From Bilophila wadsworthia ATCC 49260 (lineage in GTDB: Bacteria > Desulfobacterota > Desulfovibrionia > Desulfovibrionales > Desulfovibrionaceae), in NCBI RefSeq assembly GCF_000701705.1, contig NZ_JNJP01000005.1, positions 1 through 64,000 on the forward strand: DNA of 64,000 bases, given 5' to 3'. The position numbers and the translations under genes are program-made. The notes under the pieces were generated by a model. It saw only the letters and a program-made list of their open reading frames with translations, ran no database searches and had not been told where the DNA came from. Positions 50,899 to 59,828 of this stretch are shown piece after piece. Every line of letters begins with the position of its first letter. Position 1 is the first letter of the stretch.

Positions 50899-52272
50899 TC
50901 AGTAGGAGAAGCCGTTGGAGGGCAGCAGGGTGTCGGTGTAGAGTTTGCTGTTGATGTCCTCCCCGGCGAGGAGCCCCGTCTGGATCGCCGTTTCCGTGTA
51001 CCACGAGCCGAGGTAGTCTCCGGCGAGGTAGATGCGCCGCGGCGTGCGCATCAGGAGCGGCTGGAGCTTGTTGCGCCCGGGGAAGCAGTAGGCGAGCCCC
51101 AGATGGAATTTTTGGACGCTCTGCTCCACGACGAGAGAGCCAAAGCCGGGGAACACCTCTTCCAAGTCCTTGCGGTAGATTTCGAGAACCTTTTCATCCG
51201 GCAGATTGATGAGGTCGCGTGCCAGCTTGGCGGGGGAAAAGACCATGAAGGAAGAGCCGGGCTGGCGTTCGCTTTCCATCGTCCGTACGAGGTTGGACAT
51301 GTTGAAGGCGATGTTGAAGGAACGCTGCGGGGTGCAATAGGCGTACACGCTGTCCCAAGGGCGGCGGCCGGTTTCGTTGGTCAGGAAGGCCCCCGAGACG
51401 TAATGCCCATACTGGATCTTGCCAAGGGCGTCGTGGACGAGGGGATCGAGGTTTTTGGTGATGCGGTGGGTGATTGCCGCGGGCGTGGTGATCACGGCAT
51501 ACCGGGCCTGTTCGGTCACTTCCTTGCCGTCGCTCTTATAGGTCACTTCCACATGGTCGCGGTGCTGTATGACCTCAAGCACCTCGGCTCCGAGCTTCAC
51601 CTTGTCCCCGAGCGTGTGCGCGATGGCCTGCGGCAGCGTCGCCGCACCGCCCACAATGTTGCGGGCGAGACCGGAGCTCTTGTCCCACACCAGCAGAAAG
51701 TAGCCTACGCCGGCCCCGGCCGAAATTTCCTCGGGATCGCCCGACGAACGCGAGACGGTGGGGCGGAAAAAGGCGTCGGCTTCTTCGGACAGCGGACCGG
51801 TGAACTCGGAGAATGTCTTGTCCGCCATGAAGTCATAGATGCGCTGCTGGCGGACTCTGTAGTCTTCGCCTTTGCGGGGCTTGTTGACCTTGCCGTAGGC
51901 ATTGACGGCGCGCATGACCTTGATCCCGGCTTTGACGATTTCCCAACGCGCCGACCATGAGATCGGCAGGCGGAACGGGTAGAAGTTGACGTTGCCGTCG
52001 TTGAGCACTTTGCCTTTGTAGGCCAGGGCGGCAAAGGAGCCTTGCAGGTTCAGCGCGTCGACGCCGACTTCCTTCAACAATTTGTCGGCGAAAGAACCTT
52101 CTCCTCCGAAGACGTGCCCGCCCCAGTTGAGCCAGTAGGCTCCGCGCCGTTCGGAACGCAGCCGTCCGCCGATACGGTTACTGCCCTCAAGAACGAGCAC
52201 ATCGCTGTGGCGAAGACGCCAAGCTGCTGACATCCCAGCAATACCACCACCGATAACAATTGCATCTCTCAT
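50899..52272 (-). CDS. FAD-dependent amine oxidase/protoporphyrinogen oxidase-like protein
   Basis: The 457-aa product starts with a Rossmann motif (AIVIGGGIAGMSAAWRL, then VLEGSNRIGGRLRSE), the signature of flavin amine oxidases and related desaturases. The C-terminal FAD-binding motif is RIYLAGDYLGSWYTETAIQTGLLAGE. Start 52272 follows GAGGTG. In context (RidA, BCCT transporter, PucR regulator) it likely oxidises an amine to an imine that RidA then hydrolyses; the exact amine is unknown. Protoporphyrinogen oxidase is the main alternative. Confidence 0.8.
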   Translation of the reverse strand: MRDAIVIGGGIAGMSAAWRLRHSDVLVLEGSNRIGGRLRSERRGAYWLNWGGHVFGGEGSFADKLLKEVGVDALNLQGSFAALAYKGKVLNDGNVNFYPFRLPISWSARWEIVKAGIKVMRAVNAYGKVNKPRKGEDYRVRQQRIYDFMADKTFSEFTGPLSEEADAFFRPTVSRSSGDPEEISAGAGVGYFLLVWDKSSGLARNIVGGAATLPQAIAHTLGDKVKLGAEVLEVIQHRDHVEVTYKSDGKEVTEQARYAVITTPAAITHRITKNLDPLVHDALGKIQYGHYVSGAFLTNETGRRPWDSVYAYCTPQRSFNIAFNMSNLVRTMESERQPGSSFMVFSPAKLARDLINLPDEKVLEIYRKDLEEVFPGFGSLVVEQSVQKFHLGLAYCFPGRNKLQPLLMRTPRRIYLAGDYLGSWYTETAIQTGLLAGEDINSKLYTDTLLPSNGFSY

Positions 52273-52345
52273 GGAAGCGCACCTCATGCTGCATGCGGAA
52301 GTTGTTTCATGTTGAAGAGTAGGTTGCATAAGGTTTATCTTTTTG

Positions 52346-52396
52346 TCTTCGGGCAAATATCAAAAAGATGGATGCATTTTTCCTACAATTGTTTGA
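52346..52396. promoter_or_regulatory. Conserved upstream motif, copy 2 (amine oxidase side)
   Basis: CGGGCAAATATCAAAA followed after about 12 nt by TTTTCCTACAATTGT repeats the block at 49216 with the same orientation and spacing, about 75 nt upstream of the amine oxidase start. It is probably the binding site or promoter element shared by the PucR-type regulon. Confidence 0.6.
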
Positions 52397-52502
52397 TGCC
52401 GGCTGATATGGGAAAGGTTGCCGAGCATTAGGCGTCCGAACACTCGGATTGCCCGCTCCCGAAAAGCATAGGCCCGTTCATGCGTTTCCAGTATCTGCTG
52501 GG

Positions 52503-52520
52503 CATTACCATATGGTAATG
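52503..52520. promoter_or_regulatory. Perfect 18-bp palindrome
   Basis: CATTACCATATGGTAATG is its own reverse complement. It lies alone in the 469-bp spacer between the divergent amine oxidase and flavodoxin genes. A dimeric regulator site is possible; nothing else supports it. Confidence 0.35.
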
Positions 52521-52567
52521 GGTTCTGTTCAGGTATGGCACATTCCCCTGCTGCAGAAAGGGGTTAC

Positions 52568-52654
52568 GCGCCGGGCATCGTCCCAACGCTTGGCTCCCCG
52601 GCCCTTTCCACTTGCACCAAAATGGTGCAGAATGGTGAGGAAAGATCAAAGTGA
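52568..52654 (+). pseudogene. Remnant of a phage integrase 3' end
   Basis: The segment aligns collinearly with the end of the integrase (8967-9043). GGCATCGTCCCAACG matches GGCATCATCCCAACG, and 31 nt further TTGCACCAAAATGGTGCAGAA matches TTGCACCAACTTGGTGCGG, with GAATGGTG in both. One frame reads RASSQR, another CTKMVQNGEE against the integrase ASSQRR and CTNLVRNGAE, so a frameshift separates them. It is either a fossil of another integrase or a second attachment-type repeat. Confidence 0.5.
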
Positions 52655-52741
52655 TGTTCATAGCCTGTTCAAATAAAATGCTTTTGCAACGGGAAAAGGG
52701 AGCGTCCCCGCACGGTTTCCCGGAGGGATGCCCAGAGGAGT

Positions 52742-53538
52742 ATGGCCATGGAAATCAAACGGGTGCACATTGCGTACTTTAGCCCGACCGGAACGACGAA
52801 GCGGACGTTGCGGGCGGTGGCCGAAGGCTTCGGCTGCTCCGAGCTTTCCGAAACGGACTGGGGCGATCCCAAAAGCCGCGCCGCAATCCTGAAAACCGGG
52901 CCGGACGAGCTGGTGATCGCCGGGATGCCGGTTTATTACGGACGCATTCCGTCGTTGTTCCATGAGGGGCTGCCGTTGCACGGCGAGGGCACGCCGTTCG
53001 TGCCGGTCGCGGTGTACGGCAACCGGCATTACGACGATGCGGTTCTGGAACTCAAAACGCTCGGCGAGGCGGCGGGGTGCGTGACGCTCGGTGCCGCCGC
53101 GTTCGTGGCGCAGCACTGCCTCAATCCCGATATGGGCCGTGGGCGCCCCGACGCTTCCGATCTCGCGGTCATGAAGCGTTTCGGCAGTGCTCTGCGGGCC
53201 AAGGCGGATGGCCTTGCTGGTTCCATGCCGCCTCTGAGCGTGCCGGGGGCTGTCCCGTACAAGGAGTACAAACCGACGCCGTTCGCGCCCGAGTTGCTGG
53301 ACGCCGAAACCTGTATCCGCTGCGGCCTGTGCGCCCGGACGTGCCCGGTTCGGATCATTGATTCCGAGACATATGCCGTGACCGAGCCGGACGCTGCCTG
53401 TTCTGCTTCGGCTGCGTGCGTATCTGCCCGGTCGCGGTGCGCGGGCCGCGTCCCGAAGTCGCGCCCGTGTTCGCCGCTCAAATGGCGGGATTGGCAGCCC
53501 GATGTACGGAGCGCCGCGAGCCGGAATTGTTCCTTTAG
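52742..53538 (+). pseudogene. EFR1-type flavodoxin/ferredoxin gene with a one-base frameshift
   Basis: The N-terminal flavodoxin fold (IAYFSPTGTTKRTL, the FMN phosphate loop) is followed by a ferredoxin part with CIRCGLCARTCPV. The frame then breaks after TEPDA at about 53393. In the next frame the expected second cluster CLFCFGCVRICPVAVRG appears and runs to TAG 53536-53538. Without the break this would be a 265-aa protein of normal EFR1 layout. The original frame continues to 53590 with unlikely sequence. GAGGAG precedes the ATG. A one-base loss may be real decay or a sequence error. Such proteins carry electrons in the cytoplasm. Confidence 0.75.
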
Positions 53539-53583
53539 GGAGAGCATCCTGTTTTATCAAATAAACAAGGGCTTGGCCTTCCT

Positions 53584-53934
53584 TCAGTGATGGGAGGCCG
53601 AGCCGAGCCATGTGTCGGCCATATCCCTGACCGCCGCGACCACGGAAGCGATTTCCGCGCGGCTGATGCCATCGAAATGGATGCCGCACACGGCGCAGAC
53701 GCAGCAGCCGAGTTTGGACGCCGCACGTTCGGCAAGCTCGGCGGCGAGTTCGCCCTCGCGGTGCCCGTTGCGGTCAAGACGGCGGATTTCGCCGTCAGCG
53801 CACAATGCCGCCGCGCCGATGTGCGGGGCGTCGCCTCCGGTCACGCTGACGAGGCAGTCGCCGCCCTGCCGCCGGGCGTTCAGGACGATTTCCTTGCCGC
53901 GCACCAGCCGGGTCAGTGTCGCGTCGCCGATCAT
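53584..53934 (-). CDS. LpdD-like prenylated-flavin chaperone
   Basis: The 116-aa product resembles LpdD-type proteins of UbiD operons: VLNARRQGGDCLVSVTGGDAPHIGAAAL, HREGELAAELAERAA and CGIHFDGISRAEIASVV. Members are proposed to help load or mature prenylated FMN in the decarboxylase. Its ATG overlaps the UbiX stop (ATGA at 53931-53934), so translation is coupled. It is the last gene of the operon ubiD-ubiX-lpdD, the gene set of gallate-type decarboxylase systems. Longer upstream frame is antisense-like and rejected. Confidence 0.72.
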   Translation of the reverse strand: MIGDATLTRLVRGKEIVLNARRQGGDCLVSVTGGDAPHIGAAALCADGEIRRLDRNGHREGELAAELAERAASKLGCCVCAVCGIHFDGISRAEIASVVAAVRDMADTWLGSASHH

Positions 53935-54497
53935 GATCCTTCCCACCTCCTGAAGCCGGGGGCTTCCAGCCGGAATTCGCGCATGATCTTGCCCACGATG
54001 TGGGTGGTCATATCCTCTATGGATTGGGGGTGCTGATAATAGGTCAGCATCGGCGGGAGGATGGTCACGCCCATTTCCGCGAGCGCGGTCATGTTGCGCA
54101 GGTGGACGAGCCCGAGCGGGGTTTCGCGGGCCACGAGCACCAGTTTGCGGCGTTCCTTGAGGGTGACGTCGGCGGCGCGGAGGAGCAGGTTTTCCGCATA
54201 CCCGTGGCAAATGCCCGCCAGCGTTTTCATGCTGCACGGCACGACCGCCATGCCTTCCGTTTCAAAGGTGCCGCTGGCGATGACCGCGCCGATGTTGCCG
54301 ATGTCGTGCGTGCGGAAGGCCAGCCCCGCCAGATCCGTTCCGCTCATGCCGGTTTCTTCGTGCAGGACGCGCTCACCCGCCTCGCTGGTGACGAGGTGGA
54401 CTTCCCAATCCTTTTCTCTCCGCATGGCCTCAAGCAGCGAGACGCACAGGATCGCGCCGCTGGCTCCGCTCAATCCTACGACAAGACGTTTTTTCAT
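53931..54497 (-). CDS. ubiX: UbiX-family flavin prenyltransferase
   Basis: The 188-aa product shows LVVGLSGASGAILCVSLLEAM (FMN loop), VVPCSMKTLAGICHGYAENLL and the conserved ARETPLGLVHLRNMTALAEMGVTILPP. UbiX joins dimethylallyl phosphate to FMN to make prenylated FMN, the cofactor of UbiD. Start 54497 is chosen at MKKRLVV; the open frame upstream is not coding. It lies 109 nt after ubiD on the same strand. Confidence 0.93.
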   Translation of the reverse strand: MKKRLVVGLSGASGAILCVSLLEAMRREKDWEVHLVTSEAGERVLHEETGMSGTDLAGLAFRTHDIGNIGAVIASGTFETEGMAVVPCSMKTLAGICHGYAENLLLRAADVTLKERRKLVLVARETPLGLVHLRNMTALAEMGVTILPPMLTYYQHPQSIEDMTTHIVGKIMREFRLEAPGFRRWEGS

Positions 54498-54606
54498 GGT
54501 GTTATCCTTTTGGCGGAAGCGTTGGTATGCCCGGTAATCCAAGGATGCGCCCCGGAGCGGTTCCGGCGGAGGCGGCCGGCTCGTGCCGAGGACGCATCCT
54601 TGAGGC

Positions 54607-56073
54607 TCAGATGAGGAATTTCCCGGGGTCGACTTCCATAAAAGGAGCCCTTTGGAAGCGTTCTTTCTGGTCAAAAGGCACGGTGCAGTCGAAGATGGCC
54701 TTGCAGCCGACCCCGCGTGCTGGGATGCGGGCATCGTAGAGCGGCGACTGCGTGGGATCGAGGACGTGCCCGCGTACGCCGGGTAGAAACACGGTGTCGA
54801 GATTGCCCTGATAGCGGGTGGTCATGGCCCAGAGCACGTCGCTCATGTCGAAAGGGTCCACGTCGTCGTCCACGAGGAAGACATGCTTGAGTTCGGGGAA
54901 GGCCGAGAACGCGAGCAGGGCGGCCTGACGCTGGCGGCCTTCGTCGGCGATGGTGGCCTTGCGGAACTGGAGCACGGCCATGAATTTCCCGCCGCCGCAG
55001 CTTGCGGCGTATACGTTGCGCACGCGGCCCGGCATGGCCCGCTCCACAAGGCCGAGGATGCTGGCTTCGGTGGGGATGCCCGCGAGATTCACATGCTCTT
55101 CGCTCGGGCCGATGGTCGTCTGCATGATCGGATGCAGCCGGTGGGTTACGGCGGTCACGCGCATGACGGGGGTTTGCGGATCGGAGGGGCCGCAATAGCC
55201 GGGGAATTCGGGCATGGCTTTGCCGTTGCCGGACTGGGCGTCCTCGGCGATGCGCACATTGGGCAGGATTTCGCCCTCGATGACGTACTCCGCCCACGCC
55301 AGAGCCTTGGCATCCACAGTCAAACAGGCGCACTGTTCCACGGCCCGTCCGCGCAATGCTCCGGCGATGGCCAGTTCGTTGAAGCCGATGGGGGTCATGG
55401 GCGGCTCGAAGCACGCGCCGAGATAGATGGCGGGATCAAGCCCGATGCTGACGGACACGGGCAGAGACTTGCCCGCGGCCTCGGCCTTGGCGCGGAACAC
55501 GTCGATGTGGCGGCCCGGCGAGAACCAGACGGACAGGGTATCCGGGCCTTGCAGGCACATGCGATGGATGGTCACGTCCTCGTCGCCGTTTTCCGGATCT
55601 TTCCCGTACAGGAGGCCCATCGTGACATACGGCCCGGCGTCCTCGGGGGTATTGGTGGGCGCGGGGACGAGGCGGCGCAGATCAAACCCCGGCTCGTCGG
55701 CGCGGTGCACGGCTTCCTGACAAGGGGCAATTCCCTTGATGGCGGTAGGCTGGATGAGGTGTTGAAGGGCATCCATGAGGTGCCAGCCGAGGCGCTCCGG
55801 CTCCGTGCCGAGCAGCAGGGCGGCGCGTTTGCGGCTGGAGAGCACGCCGATGGCGACCCGTGCGCCGGGATGTCCCTTCACCTTATTGAAAAGCATGGCC
55901 GGGCCGATGCGGGTGGGGCGGGCCACCGTGCCGCCCGCGCCGATATGCCGGTATGCGCCGCAGAGTTCCGCCACGGGATCGGCTTCGACGTCTGTTTGGG
56001 CGAGTTCGCCGTGCTGGTCCAGCAGTTTGAGGGCTGTGCGCAGATCTGTAATATCGGCGGCGGTGAGGGACAT
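54607..56073 (-). CDS. ubiD: UbiD-family decarboxylase
   Basis: The 488-aa product is a UbiD-family prenylated-FMN enzyme: AEYVIEGEILPNVRIAEDAQ (metal and phosphate site region), MPEFPGYCGPSDPQTPVMRVTAVTHR, TIGPSEEHVNL, and KHVFLVDDDVDPFDMSDVLWAMTTR. These enzymes reversibly decarboxylate aromatic or alpha,beta-unsaturated acids. The variant MPEFPGYCG instead of GPFGEFTGYYG and the gene set with LpdD point to a phenolic-acid decarboxylase more than the ubiquinone enzyme; substrate unproven. Start 56073 follows AAGGAGCTTCC. Confidence 0.9.
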   Translation of the reverse strand: MSLTAADITDLRTALKLLDQHGELAQTDVEADPVAELCGAYRHIGAGGTVARPTRIGPAMLFNKVKGHPGARVAIGVLSSRKRAALLLGTEPERLGWHLMDALQHLIQPTAIKGIAPCQEAVHRADEPGFDLRRLVPAPTNTPEDAGPYVTMGLLYGKDPENGDEDVTIHRMCLQGPDTLSVWFSPGRHIDVFRAKAEAAGKSLPVSVSIGLDPAIYLGACFEPPMTPIGFNELAIAGALRGRAVEQCACLTVDAKALAWAEYVIEGEILPNVRIAEDAQSGNGKAMPEFPGYCGPSDPQTPVMRVTAVTHRLHPIMQTTIGPSEEHVNLAGIPTEASILGLVERAMPGRVRNVYAASCGGGKFMAVLQFRKATIADEGRQRQAALLAFSAFPELKHVFLVDDDVDPFDMSDVLWAMTTRYQGNLDTVFLPGVRGHVLDPTQSPLYDARIPARGVGCKAIFDCTVPFDQKERFQRAPFMEVDPGKFLI

Positions 56074-56112
56074 GGGAAGCTCCTTGGATACGGAGGTTGG
56101 CGAATGTTTTTC

Positions 56113-56215
56113 CGAGGGGCTTCCCGCCCCTTGGACTCCCCCGGCAGGGAGCACTGCTCCCTGCACCCCCGGGGCCGTTTCGCCTTGCGGCAAAACGGCT
56201 GTGGGGCGTCTGGGG
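56113..56215. repeat. GC-rich composite palindrome, copy B4
   Basis: CAGGGAGCA/TGCTCCCTG and CCGTTTCGCC/GGCAAAACGG stems lie between the GltD-like gene and ubiD. It is related to the other B copies, here with several short stems in series. Confidence 0.55.
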
Positions 56216-56294
56216 ATTTTTTTGTATTCTTTTTTATTGTGATAATGCAGGGAGGTAAAATAGCGATACGGGTTAAAGGAAGTTTTTCGCCTTG

Positions 56295-57983
56295 TTACAG
56301 CATCATGGTCATCGGGAAACGGTAGGCGATGGACCCGGTGGGGCAGGCGATGCGGCAGCAGCCGCAGTGCCAGCACTGGGACGGGTAGGCTACCGCCGGG
56401 CCATCGTCGGTCATTTTGAGGATGTGTCCGGGGCAGCTTTCCACGCATGAACCGCATTCCATGCAGTGGCCGCAATGCATACAGCGTCCGGCCTCGGCAA
56501 CGGCAGCTTCGGCCGCGAGCCCGCCGGAGAGTTCGGCAAACGCCAGTTCCGGGCCGTCGCTGGCGGCAGGAGGCAGGATCTGCCGGGCGGCGTGCTCGTG
56601 GTAGTCGGCGTGCATGATTTCCTTGAAGGCCACGACATGCGGCGCGGGCAGGGCGGGGACGTGCTCTTCGCGGACCCGCCCGGTTTCATCGATCCAGATG
56701 TCGAGGTTCTCGGCGGGGTCCATGCCGGAAAGGGCCTTATGTACGGCAATGGCGGCCTGCCTGCCGTGCCCGATGGCCCGGGCGATGAGCGAAGGGCCGT
56801 TGGCGATGTCTCCCGCCGCGTAGAGGCCGGGAACCGACGTGCGGAAGGAGACGGGATCGACGGCTACGAAGCCGCGCGGGGTGCGGGCCATGTCCACGCC
56901 TTCGAGCGGGGTCTCGTCGGTTTGCAGACCACTCGCGCAGATGACCAGATCCGCGTTCATGTACAGGGGATCTCCGGGAGCGAATTCCGTATGCAGTGCG
57001 CCGGTTTCGTCAAAGGAGAACGAGGTTACGGGCCGGGCCTCGAAGCGGAGGCGTCCGCCTTCCGGGGCGACGGCGTGGCTGAGGTGGCTGTTGTGGATGA
57101 CGATGCCTTCGTCGAGGGCTTGTTGCACCTCCTCGGCGGGTGCGCGCATGGCGTCGGTAGGTTCGAGGCAGACGATATGTACGGCATCGGCGTTGAGGCG
57201 GCGGGCGGTGAAGGCGCAGTCAAAGGCGACCCCGCCGCCGCCGAGGATGACCACGGTTTTCCCGGCGAGGGACTGGCGTTCGAGCGTGGAGCGCTTGAGC
57301 CAGCCCACGGCGGGAACGAGGTGTTCCTTGCCGGGGATGTCGAGGCGGCGTTCCTTCCACAGGCCGACGGCGAGGATGGTCGCGTCGTAGGTGTCGAGCA
57401 GGCTTTGCAGGGTGATGTCGCGGCCCACGGTGACGTTGGTGCGGACCTGCACGCCGGAGGCTACTACGGCCCCGGTTTCGCGGTCCACCACATCCTTGGG
57501 CAGCCGGAAGTCGGGCACGGCATGGCGCGGCACCCCGCCCATGACCGGCGCGCTCTCGTAAACGGTGACGGCGTGCCCGAGCAGGGCGGCGAAGCGGGCG
57601 GTGGTGAGCCCGGCGGGACCGGAACCGACCACGGCGACGCGCTTGCCCGAGGCGGGCAGGGGAATGAAGCGGGTTTCATGCCCGGTGTCGGCGGCAAACC
57701 GTTCCAGCGCATGGATGGCGACGGGCTCGTCGTATTCGGCCCGGTTGCATTTGGTTTCGCACGGATGCGGGCACACGCGCCCGGTGATGCCGGGGAAGGG
57801 GTTGCGGGCGTGCAGCCGGGCGAGGGCCTTGCCGGTTTCTCCGGCGGCGATCAGCGTGTGCATCTGCTGGATGCCGTTGCCGAGGGGACAGGCATGTTCG
57901 CAGGGCGACGTGCGGCCCTGGCGGTGATCCCCGCGTACCTGTATGGTGATCCTGTTCCATTCCTTGCTGTAAATCGGAGGCAT
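56295..57983 (-). CDS. GltD-like NAD(P)H-dependent Fe-S flavoprotein oxidoreductase
   Basis: The 562-aa product has an N-terminal Fe-S domain (CEHACPLGNGIQQM, VCPHPCETKCNR), FAD motif VAVVGSGPAGLTTARFAALLGH, NAD(P) motif VVILGGGGVAFDCAF, and a second FAD motif LYAAGDIANGPSLIARAIGHGRQAA. C-terminal ferredoxin clusters are CMHCGHCMECGSCVESCPG and CWHCGCCRIACPTG. This is the glutamate synthase small-subunit fold that passes electrons from NAD(P)H to Fe-S partners. It probably feeds the FAD reductase encoded just upstream in the operon. Confidence 0.88.
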   Translation of the reverse strand: MPPIYSKEWNRITIQVRGDHRQGRTSPCEHACPLGNGIQQMHTLIAAGETGKALARLHARNPFPGITGRVCPHPCETKCNRAEYDEPVAIHALERFAADTGHETRFIPLPASGKRVAVVGSGPAGLTTARFAALLGHAVTVYESAPVMGGVPRHAVPDFRLPKDVVDRETGAVVASGVQVRTNVTVGRDITLQSLLDTYDATILAVGLWKERRLDIPGKEHLVPAVGWLKRSTLERQSLAGKTVVILGGGGVAFDCAFTARRLNADAVHIVCLEPTDAMRAPAEEVQQALDEGIVIHNSHLSHAVAPEGGRLRFEARPVTSFSFDETGALHTEFAPGDPLYMNADLVICASGLQTDETPLEGVDMARTPRGFVAVDPVSFRTSVPGLYAAGDIANGPSLIARAIGHGRQAAIAVHKALSGMDPAENLDIWIDETGRVREEHVPALPAPHVVAFKEIMHADYHEHAARQILPPAASDGPELAFAELSGGLAAEAAVAEAGRCMHCGHCMECGSCVESCPGHILKMTDDGPAVAYPSQCWHCGCCRIACPTGSIAYRFPMTMML

Positions 57984-58089
57984 GATGCGTTCCTTCGTAT
58001 TGACCGGATGCTCCGGCGTTGCGTCTGATAAGGCGGCTCCGTTTTCGGATCGGCCGGGGAGAATGCTCCTCCCGCACCGGGGCCGTTGC

Positions 58090-58187
58090 GCCGGAGGCGA
58101 AACGGCCTTGCCGGGTCAAGGGGCGGCTCGCCCCTTGCGGGGTTCCGAGGGGCAGCGCCCCTCGGCGGGGTTCGGGGCGGCGCCCCG
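58090..58187. repeat. GC-rich composite palindrome, copy B5
   Basis: Stems AAGGGGCGG/CGCCCCTTG, GAGGGGCAG/GCGCCCCTC and GGGGCGGCGCCCC follow each other in the spacer downstream of the FAD reductase. Like the other copies it carries a series of perfect short palindromes and starts with CCGGAGGC. Confidence 0.55.
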
Positions 58188-59828
58188 TCAGAGCCAAAAA
58201 ACTTCAGGCCCGTCCGCGCCCCGGCGTACGGCGAGCACGCGGTCGAGCGCCGGGTCCTTTTCGGGATAGTCGCTGCGGCGGTAGATGCTGCGCCCGCTTT
58301 CCCGGCGCTCGAGCGAGCACAGGGTGGACAGGGTGGAACTCTGGAGCAGGTGCAGGGACTCATGGGCAAGCATCAGTTCGTGCATGTTCGAAGCGGAAAG
58401 CTTGTCTGCCTGCGAACCTATGAAGGCAAGGCGCTCCAGCGCGACTTCCATCCCCTTGCCGTTGCGGACGAACCCCATGTAGTAGGACATGACCTGCCGG
58501 ATCGAGGCTTCAAACATCGCTTGCGGCAGGGCGTCCCCGCGCGGGGCCAGAGGTGCGGCAATCCGGGCGCGCTCGGCTTCGATCTCGGCTTCCAGCCCGT
58601 CGAGATCCGGCACCGCACCGGCTTCACTTGCGGCGGAACGGCCCGCAAGGTAGCCGCTGCACATGGAGCCGGAGAACGTGTAGAAGACGCACCCGTTGTA
58701 CAGGCCGGGCACCGTGCTCCTGAATCCGTCGTCCGTGGCGAGCATACCGCTGAACTCGATTTCGGAAAGCTCCACTTCCATCGGCGCGGTGGCGAAATCC
58801 ACGCCGCGCTGTTCGCAGTAGTCAAGGAACGTGGCCTTGTCGCCGGGCATCAGCGTGTACTGGAGATGCCGCAGGCTTTCGGCATCGATATGGCGCATTT
58901 CCATGTAGAAAGGCGGCCCGTTGCCTTCGACCTGCTGCTGGTAGGTGCCGCCCACCTGAAACTGGCGGGGGCAGTTTTCCATCATGGGATGGTAGCGGCC
59001 CATGAACCGCTCGCCGAGGGCGTTGAGCTCGTGCGCGCCCGCGCTGTTGATGCCGTTCATCCCGGCGCAGCCGAAGCCCTTGGGGACGAGCGTGGCCTGT
59101 TGCTTGATGTCCATGTTGATGATGTCCGCCCCGGCTTCGTAGGCCAGTACGAACTGGCTGCCGGTATTGAAGGGGCTGTGCCACGTGTTGTAGGGGTTGC
59201 CCGTGGAGTTGGCGGTGGCGCGGTTGCAGCTGTTGCCGAGCGCGAGGATCACCCCCGCCGCCCGGATGACGTAGAAGGTGCCGTCGAGCACGTTGTATCC
59301 GGCCGCGCCGACCACCCGCCCGTCCTTTTTGAGGAGCTTCGTGATCATCACGTGGTCGAGCACGTCCGCGCCCATTGAGCGTATCTTGCGGGCTATGAGG
59401 CGTTTGATCATCTGCCCGTCGGCGATGTTGATGTACCACGCGGGTTCGCCGCGCCCCGCCGTGCGCAGGTAGCTGCCGTCCGGGTTGTGGAGCAGCTTCA
59501 CCCCTTCGCCTTCGAGGAAGTCCATCATGGCGGGCATGACTTCGCCCCAGTCGCGGATCTGCTTTTCCGAATAGCCGCTGCTCGGCTTGAGGTAGGCTTT
59601 CACCAGATCGTCGATGGTGTCCTGCGGCTCGTCCGTATTGAGCACGGCGATGAAGTGGTCGTTGCCGCCGCCGAGGCAGCCGGAGCTTTCGAGTTTGCCC
59701 TTATCCACCATGAGAGTACGGATGCCCGCCTGCCGGGCCGCGAGGGCCGCCCCGCAGCCCGCGGCCCCGGTTCCGAGGATAAGGAGTTCGGTTTCAAGCC
59801 GGATGGTCTGTGATGCCGTCATAATCAT
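58188..59828 (-). CDS. FAD-dependent reductase, fumarate reductase/AprA-like
   Basis: The 546-aa product begins with TELLILGTGAAGCGAALAARQAG (FAD loop), then CLGGGNDHFIAVL. It has PGLYNGCVFYTFSGSMCSGYLAGRSAASEAG near residue 390, and a helical C-terminal domain. This is the flavoprotein class of succinate dehydrogenase/fumarate reductase and AprA. It lacks a signal peptide, so unlike the 11309 protein it is cytoplasmic. It overlaps the TRAP permease stop/start by 4 nt (ATGA), so it acts on an imported compound. It likely reduces a C=C bond with electrons from the GltD-like partner. Confidence 0.82.
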   Translation of the reverse strand: MIMTASQTIRLETELLILGTGAAGCGAALAARQAGIRTLMVDKGKLESSGCLGGGNDHFIAVLNTDEPQDTIDDLVKAYLKPSSGYSEKQIRDWGEVMPAMMDFLEGEGVKLLHNPDGSYLRTAGRGEPAWYINIADGQMIKRLIARKIRSMGADVLDHVMITKLLKKDGRVVGAAGYNVLDGTFYVIRAAGVILALGNSCNRATANSTGNPYNTWHSPFNTGSQFVLAYEAGADIINMDIKQQATLVPKGFGCAGMNGINSAGAHELNALGERFMGRYHPMMENCPRQFQVGGTYQQQVEGNGPPFYMEMRHIDAESLRHLQYTLMPGDKATFLDYCEQRGVDFATAPMEVELSEIEFSGMLATDDGFRSTVPGLYNGCVFYTFSGSMCSGYLAGRSAASEAGAVPDLDGLEAEIEAERARIAAPLAPRGDALPQAMFEASIRQVMSYYMGFVRNGKGMEVALERLAFIGSQADKLSASNMHELMLAHESLHLLQSSTLSTLCSLERRESGRSIYRRSDYPEKDPALDRVLAVRRGADGPEVFWL

